Part shown: positions 15,364 through 24,024 of the stretch, one piece after another
Layout of the letters: every line of letters begins with the position of its first letter
Numbering within the stretch: the stretch's first letter is position 1
Assembly: GCA_945873295.1 (NCBI GenBank)
Contig: CAMCCS010000008.1
Span: forward strand, 1 to 34,110
Source: an uncultured Clostridia bacterium
Lineage (GTDB): Bacteria > Bacillota > Clostridia > Oscillospirales > Oscillospiraceae
DNA: 34,110 bases
Reading direction: 5' to 3'
Program-made: the position numbers and the translations under genes
Notes under the pieces: model-generated
Database searches by the model: none
What the model saw: only the letters and a program-made list of their open reading frames with translations
What the model was told of the DNA's origin: nothing

Positions 15364-16402
15364 GTTTTGCCTCCTGGGCCAGGGTCAGAATCATCATTTC
15401 CAGCAACCTGCGTTGATCGTCAAAGGAGGTCTTCATTCGGTAATCCGTCTCGATAATGAGTTCCGAAGCCCTGCGCAGAAAGGCGGGCGAAAGGTTCCGC
15501 GCCGCCGTCATTGCCTGCCGGGCGGCCTTGTCCCAGATTCCCAGGAAATCCTGCAGCTCATACGGGCTTTTCCCCCGGTCAAGAAATACTCTGGCCGCAG
15601 AAAGTCTGCGGAAGCTGCTGCCCACTGCGCCAAGAATGGGGATCGGCTCCTGCTGCATTTTCAGCAGCTGGTTCAGTTTTTCCAATGCCCCCCGATAATC
15701 GCCGCCGCAAAGCATATCCGTCATCTGAAACACAACCGCGTCCAGAACCGGTTCCGTAACGGCGTCAATATCCGCCCGACAGATCTCCGGTGCGCCGGAG
15801 AAAGCGCAGATTTTTTCTATTTCTCCATTGAGCGCCGTCATGGTTCCGCCTGTGATCTCAATCAGATACATACACAGCTCGGTGGAAATACGCTTATCAT
15901 GGGCAGCAAAGTGCCTGCCCACCCATGGTATCAGGTCCCGCTGGTCCTGCCGTTCAAAATCCACAACAAGGCCGCAGCTGTCCATTGCCTCCCAAAGCTT
16001 CCGCATTCGTTTGTCAGGCTTCCAGGGTGCAGTTATATAGGTGAAAACAATCGTGCAATACGCCGGAAGATCCCGGAAAATTTCCGCAAGCCGGTTTCTT
16101 TCGTCCTCCGGCAGCTTAAACAGCTCCACATCATCCACTTGGACCATGGTCTTTTCCGCCATCATGGGAAGCATCTCAACCGCATCAGCAAAAGCTGTTA
16201 TTGACCAGGTCTCTTCGGTGAACCGATGGAAATTAAAAGACTCTGTAACAGGATCCAGAATCAATTTTTTTAATCTGTCAAGATGATATGTCAGGAGGAA
16301 GGTTTCTTCCCCGTAAAAGAAGTACAGCCTTCCGGGATTTTTGTCTTTCAGCGCCTGCTTCAGATCCCTGAGGCCATTGTCCGTATTCTGCTTCTTTGCC
16401 AC
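15356..16402 (-). CDS. holA: DNA polymerase III subunit delta (clamp loader)
   Basis: A 348-residue protein of the HolA family. It begins with LYFFYGEETFLLTYHLDRLKKL, the non-functional P-loop region of delta, followed by a middle domain and a C-terminal collar domain. Delta opens the beta sliding clamp during loading, together with the DnaX subunits encoded at 27506-29125. The start is GTG at 16402 behind AGGAGGTG; this site lies across the comEC stop codon, so holA translation is tied to comEC. The gene order comEC-holA is common in Firmicutes. Confidence 0.93.
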   Translation of the reverse strand: MAKKQNTDNGLRDLKQALKDKNPGRLYFFYGEETFLLTYHLDRLKKLILDPVTESFNFHRFTEETWSITAFADAVEMLPMMAEKTMVQVDDVELFKLPEDERNRLAEIFRDLPAYCTIVFTYITAPWKPDKRMRKLWEAMDSCGLVVDFERQDQRDLIPWVGRHFAAHDKRISTELCMYLIEITGGTMTALNGEIEKICAFSGAPEICRADIDAVTEPVLDAVVFQMTDMLCGGDYRGALEKLNQLLKMQQEPIPILGAVGSSFRRLSAARVFLDRGKSPYELQDFLGIWDKAARQAMTAARNLSPAFLRRASELIIETDYRMKTSFDDQRRLLEMMILTLAQEAKHG

Positions 16403-16406
16403 ATCA

Positions 16407-18656
16407 TCACCTCCTGAAAACCACTGTACCGTCCAAATCAGTCCGAAAAATTCTGCAATGGTATAGTTCCAGCCTTTCCAGCAGCTCCGGTGCCGGATGG
16501 CCGTAAATATTGTTTTTCCCCACGGAAATCACTACGGTTTCCGGTTTCACCGCATCCAGAAGAAACTGGGAGGTGGAATATTTGGAGCCGTGGTGTCCCG
16601 CGATCAGAATATCCACATAGGGCAGTTCCGTATTTCGCACCAGGTCCCACTCCCCTGTTGCGGTTCTGTCTCCGGTAATCAGTATATCATAATTTTCCAC
16701 AGCAAACAAGACGCAGATACAATTATCGTTTTCTTTGCTTCCCGCATCCGGTGGGTATAATATCAGCGTTCCGGTCCCACTGGGAATGGTCTGTACGCAG
16801 TCAACATAGGAAACGGCAGCATCCTGCGAAGGAAGCTCATAAATAAGATCCGCCTCTTCAGCCGGAGAGAGCAACAACGTACGGGTTTCCACCCGTGTTA
16901 AAAGATAACTGAGTCCATTGATATGGTCCTGATCCAGGTGGGTCAGAATGATCCCATCCAGCCGATGCACTCCCTGACTTAGGAGCATTTCAGCTGCCGC
17001 ATCTGCCGCCGCAGTTCCGCTTCCGCCGCCGCAATCCACAAGGTAGCTGCTACCGCGGCTCTGAAGCAGAATGCACTGCCCCTGTCCTACATCCAATACC
17101 GTCGCACGGAAGTCATCCTGCCGGGGTATCCACCAGCTGAAAAAGAGAGCTGCCGCCAGTCCCCCTGTGCAAACGCATGCATAGAATACTGGTTTCTTCT
17201 TCCGGAGAAGGAATACAACCAGCAGAAAGTAACTCAGGATCAACCATCCGGTAATCCAGCCACTCCGGGTATATACCGCAGCAAACGGGAACCGGGACAG
17301 AACCTTCGCAATAAAAAGCACATAACGGATAGGCCACGCAAGGAGCTTTCCCAGGAAAAGGCCGGCAGGAAGCCACAGCAGTCCGGCACAGCACAGGAAG
17401 GCCGTGCCGCAGAAGATAAACATGATACACCAAAGGGTCAATAAGTTGGTCACGACGGCAATCAAACTGATGGTTCCAAAATAGAGAGCACTGAGGGGAG
17501 TCGTCAGAACCATTGCGCTCATCGAAATACCAACTGAGCTGCCAAACCAACGGATTACGCTTCCCAGGATACCTTTCCATGGAAGTTTTGCCGTTTTCTT
17601 CTGATACCACTGATGCAGCCCGGGATAAAAAATCAAAATTCCCACAACGCTGGCTACGGAAAGCTGCAGGCTGACAGAGGCAGCGGAAAAGGGATTCAGA
17701 AGCAGAAGAACCAATACGCCGAAAGAAAGGGCGGAAAGAGAATCATATTCTTTCAGAAAGGCATCCGCCATTATAGCAAGGCCTGTCATCAGGCATGCAC
17801 GGCTTACGGAAGGACTGAAACCGGCCATTGCCGCAAAAAACGCAAGGACCGGAATCCCAACCAAAGCTGTGAGCCACCGCTTCCGAAAGGTCAAGGTCCG
17901 AATAATACCATACAAGAGCCCCACATGAAGACCGGATACAGCCGCCACATGGCGAATGCCGCTGAGCTTCAGAGCAGTATCCGTTTCGTAGTCAAGTCCA
18001 TCTGTATCTCCCAGCAGCAGAGCTTTGGCAAAGGGCGCGGTATCCTTGGGAAGACAGGCTTCCAGAATGTCCCGCAGACGATTGGCTGCTTTTTGTGGAA
18101 TCAGGAACCATGCATCTTGGGAAGAACTGTCAATTACAGCATCTGACTTCTGCGTTCCCAGAAGAAACAGGCCACTGCCGGATTGATAAAGCGATTCTTT
18201 TTCCCCCTCCGGAACAGTAAGGCGAATCAGAAACTCCGCGGTGACCTCATCCCCAGGCGCAAGGGAAACTCCTTTTTTCAGGGAAAGCGAAATCTGGTAG
18301 GGTTTTCCCTCCCACAGGAACCATCCGGATACACGGTCACCATACTGGGATTTCCCGCTGTATTCTGACGCGATCACTGTCACAGAAACCTTCTGCCCGT
18401 CCAGAGTAAGAACCGGGCCAAGATACACTGCTTTAAAGAAACTGAACCAGAGCAGTGCTGCACAGCAGCCAAGAAACAGTGCAGCAATCGGGCAGGCTCT
18501 TTCCCATTTCATGCCAATAAAGCGAAGCAGGATCCACGCACAGCCGCAGATGGCCGCAGGAAACCAGAGCGTTCTGCCCCAAAGGAAATAGACACAGAGC
18601 AGGCATATACCGCCAAACCCAAGGGTAAACCACAGGAGCCTGCGCATTCCGGTCAC
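16407..18656 (-). CDS. comEC: ComEC/Rec2-type DNA uptake channel protein
   Basis: A 749-residue membrane protein with the three usual parts: an N-terminal DUF4131 region with two or three membrane helices and an OB-like segment (about 1-180), the Competence membrane domain (about 200-480, starting LSGIRHVAAVSGLHVGLLYG), and a C-terminal metallo-beta-lactamase domain with THLDQDH (572-578) and IAGHHGSK. It carries single-stranded DNA across the membrane during transformation. No other competence genes lie in the window. I prefer the GTG at 18656, eight bases after AGGA; the frame is open to 18776, but that extension is encoded by an inverted repeat and looks untranslated. ATG at 18647 is an alternative. 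Confidence 0.92.
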   Translation of the reverse strand: MTGMRRLLWFTLGFGGICLLCVYFLWGRTLWFPAAICGCAWILLRFIGMKWERACPIAALFLGCCAALLWFSFFKAVYLGPVLTLDGQKVSVTVIASEYSGKSQYGDRVSGWFLWEGKPYQISLSLKKGVSLAPGDEVTAEFLIRLTVPEGEKESLYQSGSGLFLLGTQKSDAVIDSSSQDAWFLIPQKAANRLRDILEACLPKDTAPFAKALLLGDTDGLDYETDTALKLSGIRHVAAVSGLHVGLLYGIIRTLTFRKRWLTALVGIPVLAFFAAMAGFSPSVSRACLMTGLAIMADAFLKEYDSLSALSFGVLVLLLLNPFSAASVSLQLSVASVVGILIFYPGLHQWYQKKTAKLPWKGILGSVIRWFGSSVGISMSAMVLTTPLSALYFGTISLIAVVTNLLTLWCIMFIFCGTAFLCCAGLLWLPAGLFLGKLLAWPIRYVLFIAKVLSRFPFAAVYTRSGWITGWLILSYFLLVVFLLRKKKPVFYACVCTGGLAAALFFSWWIPRQDDFRATVLDVGQGQCILLQSRGSSYLVDCGGGSGTAAADAAAEMLLSQGVHRLDGIILTHLDQDHINGLSYLLTRVETRTLLLSPAEEADLIYELPSQDAAVSYVDCVQTIPSGTGTLILYPPDAGSKENDNCICVLFAVENYDILITGDRTATGEWDLVRNTELPYVDILIAGHHGSKYSTSQFLLDAVKPETVVISVGKNNIYGHPAPELLERLELYHCRIFRTDLDGTVVFRR

Positions 18657-18697
18657 ACTCTCTTTCCTGAAGTTTCTTCTCTGCCGCAAATAATCCG

Positions 18698-18764
18698 CAG
18701 GGGCGAACCGTGCGCCGAAAGCGTTCCAAGCTGGGATGCCTCCGGGACACGCTGTTCGCCCCTG
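18698..18764. repeat. Inverted-repeat element between alaS and comEC
   Basis: CAGGGGCGAAC (18698-18708) is mirrored perfectly by GTTCGCCCCTG (18754-18764), with partial pairing continuing inward and a 45-base centre. Short GC-rich repeats with AGGGGCGAAC-type ends are typical dispersed intergenic elements of gut Clostridia. There is no T tract for leftward transcripts, so it is not an ordinary alaS terminator. No clear target duplication is visible. Confidence 0.6.
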
Positions 18765-18778
18765 TCGTTCATTCAATA

Positions 18779-21415
18779 TCAGATCTTACTTGAAACGTAA
18801 TCATCTACCAGCGCCAGGGCGTTGTCAACCTTGTTTACGTCCTTGCCGCCGCCCATAGCAGAATCCGGTTTTCCACCGCCGGAACCGCCGCAGGCGCAGC
18901 AGACCAGCTTCACCAGTTCTCCGGCCTTGATCCCTTTGGCAACCGCTTCCTTGCCGCAGACTGCCAGGAAAGTAGGTTTCCCGCCGTTCACAGCCGCAAG
19001 CACCGCCACAACACTTTCATCCTTATCCCGGAGCATATCGCCCATCTGACGGAGCTTATTGGCATCCGCCTGAGGCAGGCTGGCAGTCAGGACCTTCAGC
19101 CCATTAATATTCCGGGAGCCAAACAGGAACCGCTCCACGTCGCCGGCAGCTTCCTTGGTCTTGTACTGCTCAATAACACGCTTCTGATCCCGGATCTCCT
19201 CCAGGTAGCTCTGAAGCCGGGTAGTGACCTCGGTAGGCTTGACTTTCATCTTTGCAGCGGCCTCCATGAGCATCTGCTGCATCCGCTCCATCTTCTTCAT
19301 GCACTCTTTGCCGGTAATGGCCTCGATCCGGCGGACACCGGAGGCCACGCTGCACTCACTTTCAATCTCAAAGGGACCGACCTTTGCCGTGTTGTCCAGA
19401 TGGGTACCGCCGCAAAGCTCCACGGAATAGTTGCTCATATTGACAACGCGAACCGTATCCCCGTACTTTTCACTGAATAGCGCGGTAGCGCCCATTTTCT
19501 TGGCTTCCGCAATGGGCATCTCCCGGGTAACTACGCCGTAGCCTTCCAGAATAGAGTTCTGAACCAGGATGTTGACCTTCATGATTTCCTCACTGGTCAG
19601 CGCAGAGTAATGGGTAAAGTCAAAGCGCAGGCGGTCAGGCTCGACGAGAGAACCGGCCTGATGAACGTGGTCACCCAGGACACTGCGCAGAGCTTTCTGC
19701 AGCAGGTGGGTCGCGGAGTGGGCACGCATGATGGCCCGACGGCGCTCCACATCGATGGATGCGCAGACGATATCATCCACCTTGATAGTGCCCTTGCTCA
19801 GGCGGCCATAGTGCAGGAACTTACCGCCCTTATCCTTCTGGACATCGGTGACTTCAAAGCGGCTGGAACCCAGGAGAATTACACCATGGTCCGCCACCTG
19901 ACCGCCCATTTCCGCATAGAAGGGAGTACGGTCCAGAACGATGATGCCGCTTTCGCCGCCGGCAATGGAGCCGGAAACCTCATCTCCAACGCACACAGCT
20001 AGGACCTTGGCCTCACAGTTGTTGTTTTCGTAGCCAACAAAGGTAGTGGGGGTATTGTCAAGACCCAGATCGATACCGGCCCAGGCAAGATCGCCCAGGG
20101 CTTTCCGGGCCTCCCGGGCTCGCACCTTCTGCTCCTGCATCAGCCGGGTAAACGCTGCCTGATCCAGGGTCATATCCTCGTCGGCAACCATTTCAATGGT
20201 CAGATCGATGGGGAAGCCGTAGGTATCATAAAGCTTGAAAGCGTCAGCCCCGGAGAACTCATTTTCTCCCTTGGCCTTATGCTCCGCCAGCATATCGGCA
20301 AAAATCTTCATACCGCCATCGATAGTGCGGGCGAAGTTCTCTTCCTCCACTTTGACTACCTTGGTGATATAGTCAGCACGCTCCCGCAAGTAGGTATAGT
20401 GGGCCTCATTTTCGTGGATCACCGTCTCCACCACCTGATACAAGAACGGATGATTCACACCAAGGAGCTTACCGTGGCGGGCCGCCCGGCGCAGCAGCCG
20501 GCGCAGAACATAACCCCGGCCTTCATTGCTGGGAAGAACGCCGTCCGCGATCATAAAGGTGGATGCCCGGATGTGGTCCGTTATGACCCGGAGGGAAATA
20601 TCCATCTTCACGCTGAGGCCGTAGGATGCACCGGTGAGTTCCGTCACCTTATTGGTGATATTCATAACAGTGTCCACATCAAACAGGCTGTTCACATCCT
20701 GGCAGACGACAGCAAGTCGCTCCAATCCCATACCGGTATCGATATTCTTCTGGACAAGCTCTGTGTAGTTGCCGTTTCCGTCGTTGTCAAACTGGGAGAA
20801 GACATTGTTCCAGACTTCCATATACCGGTCACAGTCACAGCCAACGGTGCAGCCCGGCTTTCCGCAGCCGTACTTTTCGCCCCGGTCATAATAGATCTCA
20901 GAGCAGGGGCCGCAGGGACCGGAACCATGCTCCCAGAAATTGTCCTCCTTGCCGAACCGGAAGATCCGCTCGGCGGGAACACCCACCTCTTTATTCCAGA
21001 TCTCAAAAGCCTCGTCGTCATTTTCATAAATGCTGGGGTACAGGCGGTTTTCATCCAGGCCAACTACCTTGGTCAGAAATTCCCAGCTCCAGGTAATGGC
21101 TTCCCGCTTAAAGTAATCACCGAAAGAGAAGTTGCCCAGCATCTCAAAATAGGTGCCGTGGCGGGCGGTTTTGCCGATATTCTCAATATCGCCGGTACGG
21201 ATACACTTCTGGCAGGTGCAGACCCGGCGGCGGGGAGGCTCCACTTCACCCTTAAAATAGGGCTTCATGGGTGCCATGCCGGAGTTGATCAGCAGAAGAG
21301 AAGCATCGTTCTGGGGAATCAGGGAAAAGCTGGGGAGCCGGAGATGGCCCTTGCTCTCAAAAAAAGAAAGGAACATCTCCCGCAGTTCGTTGACACCATA
21401 AGGCTTGGGATTCAT
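18779..21415 (-). CDS. alaS: Alanyl-tRNA synthetase
   Basis: An 878-residue class II synthetase that charges tRNA-Ala. The catalytic domain starts with ELREMFLSFFESKGH and contains SGMAPMKPYFKG. The editing domain carries the zinc-site pattern HSATH (566-570) and CGGTH (668-672). The C-terminal C-Ala domain follows, with a Gly-rich stretch (CACGGSGGGKPDSAMGGG). The ATG at 21415 is preceded by GGAGGT; the open frame to 21454 has no such site. Expression is controlled by a T-box leader that senses uncharged tRNA-Ala. There is no ordinary terminator before comEC, which may be co-transcribed. Confidence 0.97.
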   Translation of the reverse strand: MNPKPYGVNELREMFLSFFESKGHLRLPSFSLIPQNDASLLLINSGMAPMKPYFKGEVEPPRRRVCTCQKCIRTGDIENIGKTARHGTYFEMLGNFSFGDYFKREAITWSWEFLTKVVGLDENRLYPSIYENDDEAFEIWNKEVGVPAERIFRFGKEDNFWEHGSGPCGPCSEIYYDRGEKYGCGKPGCTVGCDCDRYMEVWNNVFSQFDNDGNGNYTELVQKNIDTGMGLERLAVVCQDVNSLFDVDTVMNITNKVTELTGASYGLSVKMDISLRVITDHIRASTFMIADGVLPSNEGRGYVLRRLLRRAARHGKLLGVNHPFLYQVVETVIHENEAHYTYLRERADYITKVVKVEEENFARTIDGGMKIFADMLAEHKAKGENEFSGADAFKLYDTYGFPIDLTIEMVADEDMTLDQAAFTRLMQEQKVRAREARKALGDLAWAGIDLGLDNTPTTFVGYENNNCEAKVLAVCVGDEVSGSIAGGESGIIVLDRTPFYAEMGGQVADHGVILLGSSRFEVTDVQKDKGGKFLHYGRLSKGTIKVDDIVCASIDVERRRAIMRAHSATHLLQKALRSVLGDHVHQAGSLVEPDRLRFDFTHYSALTSEEIMKVNILVQNSILEGYGVVTREMPIAEAKKMGATALFSEKYGDTVRVVNMSNYSVELCGGTHLDNTAKVGPFEIESECSVASGVRRIEAITGKECMKKMERMQQMLMEAAAKMKVKPTEVTTRLQSYLEEIRDQKRVIEQYKTKEAAGDVERFLFGSRNINGLKVLTASLPQADANKLRQMGDMLRDKDESVVAVLAAVNGGKPTFLAVCGKEAVAKGIKAGELVKLVCCACGGSGGGKPDSAMGGGKDVNKVDNALALVDDYVSSKI

Positions 21416-21483
21416 TTTGGTTCTACCTCCATCTAATACTTCTGTATATTGCATGCATTTCTTTTATAGGTTTTCCAGACATC

Positions 21484-21708
21484 AAAAACCTCGCCCCCAA
21501 AATAGGGGCGAGGAAATGACTCGCGGTACCACCCTAATTATTTCCCGTAGGGAAACATCTTAAGCGCCCGATAACGGGAGCACCCGTCCCGGTCATCCCG
21601 GGCAACAAAGGGAAGTGGCTTGCGGCTTGGCTGATGCGGGGCTTACACCCTCCCCCGCTCGCTGAAAACGCACTTTTCCGCTTGGTTTCCCTATGGTCTT
21701 TGCATATC
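21484..21708 (-). promoter_or_regulatory. T-box riboswitch (tRNA-Ala) controlling alaS
   Basis: The minus strand carries the T-box core AGGGTGGTACCGCG (21522-21535), followed by a 9-bp terminator stem (21489-21497 with 21505-21513) and TTTTTGAT. Upstream are a long Stem I region (about 21605-21702) and a GC-rich middle stem. A GCC alanine codon followed by A (21617-21619) is a good candidate for the specifier, just before the 3' strand of the Stem I base. Uncharged tRNA-Ala is expected to stabilise the antiterminator and switch alaS on. Confidence 0.95.
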
Positions 21709-21714
21709 GGAGAT

Positions 21715-21742
21715 ATTTTACCACAAGCGAAAAAAAAGTCAA
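21715..21742 (-). promoter_or_regulatory. Promoter of the alaS T-box transcript
   Basis: TTGACT (21737-21742), 16-base spacer, TAAAAT (21715-21720) on the minus strand, just upstream of Stem I. Confidence 0.75.
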
Positions 21743-21790
21743 TGGTTAATTGAAAAAAATTGATTTACAAAGAAACGCTGCATCATTGTG

Positions 21791-22057
21791 CTAAATGTTT
21801 TCCGTCAGCCAGCGGAGCATTTCGGCACGGCCTTCCTCCGTCATGGGGAATGTCCGTTCCCCCTCCATGGTGCTTTTTTCATAGCACAATGGGCCGTGCC
21901 AAAACTCCGCCCGAATCTGACTTGCGTCAAAGTCCACCTCTTTGGGTGTGGCCATCACCACCTGGGGCGCCGCACGGAAACGGAACGCACCCATGGAACC
22001 GGTAAAAATATTGTTCATGGCAAAGGTGTGCAGGGTAGGAAGAAACAACTCAGCCAT
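21791..22057 (-). CDS. Small conserved-looking hypothetical protein coupled to pepF
   Basis: An 88-residue protein that I do not recognise. It is rich in aromatic and acidic residues (VDFDASQIRAEFWHGPLCYE, MTEEGRAEMLRWLTEN), with no membrane segment, signal or zinc motif. Its ATG shares one base with the pepF stop (TAATG at 22055-22059), so it is almost certainly translated by coupling with pepF. The frame is clean and its composition matches its neighbours. It is either a partner of the peptidase or simply carried in the operon. No clear terminator follows within 48 bases. Confidence 0.7.
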   Translation of the reverse strand: MAELFLPTLHTFAMNNIFTGSMGAFRFRAAPQVVMATPKEVDFDASQIRAEFWHGPLCYEKSTMEGERTFPMTEEGRAEMLRWLTENI

Positions 22058-23865
22058 TATCCTTCCTCCGTCAGCTTTTGCATCTCATCCAGGAGGCTCC
22101 CGAAGAGGGCCAGCGCATCGTTCACTGGGGCAGGACTGGTCATATCCACACCGGCACCTTTCAGCAGGTCAATGGGGCTCTTGGAGCAGCCGCCGGAGAG
22201 GAAGCCCAGATAATCTCTGACAGCGCTGTCTCCCTCCCGCAGAATGCGGCGGGACAGGGCAATGGCGGCAGAATAACCGGTAGCGTACTGGAAGACATAG
22301 TAGTTATAGTAGAAATGGGGAATTCTTGCCCATTCCAGAGCGATTTCATCATCCACAACCATATCCGGGCCAAAATACATTTCATTCAGGCGGCGATACT
22401 CAGCACACAGCGCGTCAGCGGTCAGTGTTTCTCCCCGGGCGGTCATCCGGCCGATATTCAATTCGAACTCGGCAAACATGGTCTGCCGGTACAGTGTCCC
22501 CTTAAACTGCTCCAGGAAATGATTGATGAGCACAATACGCCGCTGCTTGTCCGTTGTTTTAGACAGCAGATATTCCATGAGCAGGGCTTCGTTGCAGGTC
22601 GAGGCAACCTCCGCGACAAAAATCACATAATTGGAGTCCACAAAATGCTGATGCTTGTTGGAGAAGTAGGAGTGAAGCGCGTGCCCCATTTCATGAGCAA
22701 GTGTAAACTGGCTGTCCAGGCTGCCCGTGTAGTTGAGAAGCACAAAGGGATGCACCTGGGAACCAGAGGAATAGGCGCCGCTGCGCTTTCCCTGATTCTG
22801 GTACACATCGATCCAGCGGCCCTCAAAGCCTTCCTTCAGGATCTTCCGATAGTCGTCGCCCAGAGGGTACAACGCATCATACACCGTCTGCTTTGCTTCG
22901 GAAAAAGGAATGGGTGCCTGTTCCTCCCTGCAAAGCGGTGCGTACACATCATAAAAATGCAGTTCATCCACACCCAACAGCTTTTTGCGCAGGCTGACAT
23001 AGCGGTGCAGCTTGGGAAGATTCTGATGCACAGCTTCGATGAGATTCAGATACACACAGGTAGGCACACCGGTCGCATCCAGAGAGGCTTCGAAGGCATT
23101 TTCATACTTCCTGCACTGGGCAAAAAACTTCAGCTGCTTATTCTGCGCATCCAGAATGCTGGCTGCGGTATTGCGGAAAGATCCCAGCGTATGGTAAAGA
23201 TTTTCGTAAGCACTCTTCCGCAATTCCCGATCCTGACTCTCTTCCAGCATGACAAAGGTTCCAGCGCTGAGGGGATGATGATTTCCTTTTCCGTCAATGG
23301 CATCCGGGTAAGTCATGTCCGCGTCGCTGAGTACATCGAAAATTGTGTTTGGTGCCTGGGCCATTTCCCCGGCAGAAGCAAGAATACGCTCCTCCGCATC
23401 GGAAAGGGTGTGGGCCTTGAGCCGGCGGGTTTCGGTCAGATACCGGCGGTAGCGTTCCAGCTCCGGACAGTCAGCGTAAAAGGCATCCAGCATTTCCTCC
23501 GGAATTGCCATGATCTGCGGTGTTTCAAAGCTTATGGCAGTTTGCAGATCTACATACACACTCATAAACTTTCCGGAAAGCGCCTGATATTTCGCGTCCC
23601 GAGTGTCCTCATCGGCTTTGCGCATAATATACTCTGCCAGAAGACTTTCCTTCGCGGCTATACGCTCCGCGTTTTCCAGATACTGAAAGAGAATCTGACC
23701 GCTTTCCCCCAATCGTCCGGCATAGGAAATCAGCGTATTCCGGTCCTCCTGGAGGGTTGCAAGGGCTTGCTCCCAGCTTTCATCGCTGGGAAAAAGATCT
23801 TCAGTCGCCCAGGTGTCTTCCACCGCAATCTCACTTCGCTTTGGAATCGCTTTTATCGTTTCCAT
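22057..23865 (-). CDS. pepF: Oligoendopeptidase F (M3 family zinc peptidase)
   Basis: A 602-residue cytoplasmic zinc metallopeptidase, the usual length for PepF. The active site HEMGH is at residues 391-395 (TLAHEMGHALHSYFSNKHQ), with the third zinc ligand Glu expected in the following ASTCNEALLMEYLL. The N-terminal oligopeptidase F domain (about 110-180) is present. It degrades short peptides of about 7-17 residues. GGAGGA precedes the ATG, and a good sigma-A promoter lies in the gap. It is the first gene of a two-gene operon with the 88-residue protein. Confidence 0.95.
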   Translation of the reverse strand: METIKAIPKRSEIAVEDTWATEDLFPSDESWEQALATLQEDRNTLISYAGRLGESGQILFQYLENAERIAAKESLLAEYIMRKADEDTRDAKYQALSGKFMSVYVDLQTAISFETPQIMAIPEEMLDAFYADCPELERYRRYLTETRRLKAHTLSDAEERILASAGEMAQAPNTIFDVLSDADMTYPDAIDGKGNHHPLSAGTFVMLEESQDRELRKSAYENLYHTLGSFRNTAASILDAQNKQLKFFAQCRKYENAFEASLDATGVPTCVYLNLIEAVHQNLPKLHRYVSLRKKLLGVDELHFYDVYAPLCREEQAPIPFSEAKQTVYDALYPLGDDYRKILKEGFEGRWIDVYQNQGKRSGAYSSGSQVHPFVLLNYTGSLDSQFTLAHEMGHALHSYFSNKHQHFVDSNYVIFVAEVASTCNEALLMEYLLSKTTDKQRRIVLINHFLEQFKGTLYRQTMFAEFELNIGRMTARGETLTADALCAEYRRLNEMYFGPDMVVDDEIALEWARIPHFYYNYYVFQYATGYSAAIALSRRILREGDSAVRDYLGFLSGGCSKSPIDLLKGAGVDMTSPAPVNDALALFGSLLDEMQKLTEEG

Positions 23866-23933
23866 AACACAGTCCTCCCAGACAAAAGATTCGTTCGGGT
23901 CAAAACGCCCAAACGGTTTTGTGCTTTTTTTGT

Positions 23934-23962
23934 ATTATACCGCATACCGGTATAAAATGCAA
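23934..23962 (-). promoter_or_regulatory. Promoter of pepF
   Basis: TTGCAT (23957-23962), 17-base spacer, perfect TATAAT (23934-23939) on the minus strand. Confidence 0.75.
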
Positions 23963-23979
23963 CTTGAAGAAAGAACCCC

Positions 23980-24008
23980 TTGCATATTTCTTCCGGATAT
24001 GATAAAGT
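23980..24008 (+). promoter_or_regulatory. Promoter of the EamA transporter gene
   Basis: TTGCAT (23980-23985), 17-base spacer, TAAAGT (24003-24008); the start codon at 24025 leaves a very short leader. It lies back to back with the pepF promoter. Confidence 0.5.
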
Positions 24009-24024
24009 AGCCAGCGGTGATTTT

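Noticed and set aside
20279-21436. Plus-strand open frame of 385 codons inside alaS
   Set aside because: Antisense shadow of the conserved catalytic part of alaS, without start signals or known motifs.
22078-23955. Plus-strand open frame of 625 codons
   Set aside because: It is the mirror of pepF on the minus strand; it has no ribosome binding site and no recognisable domain, while the minus frame has a full M3 peptidase with HEMGH.
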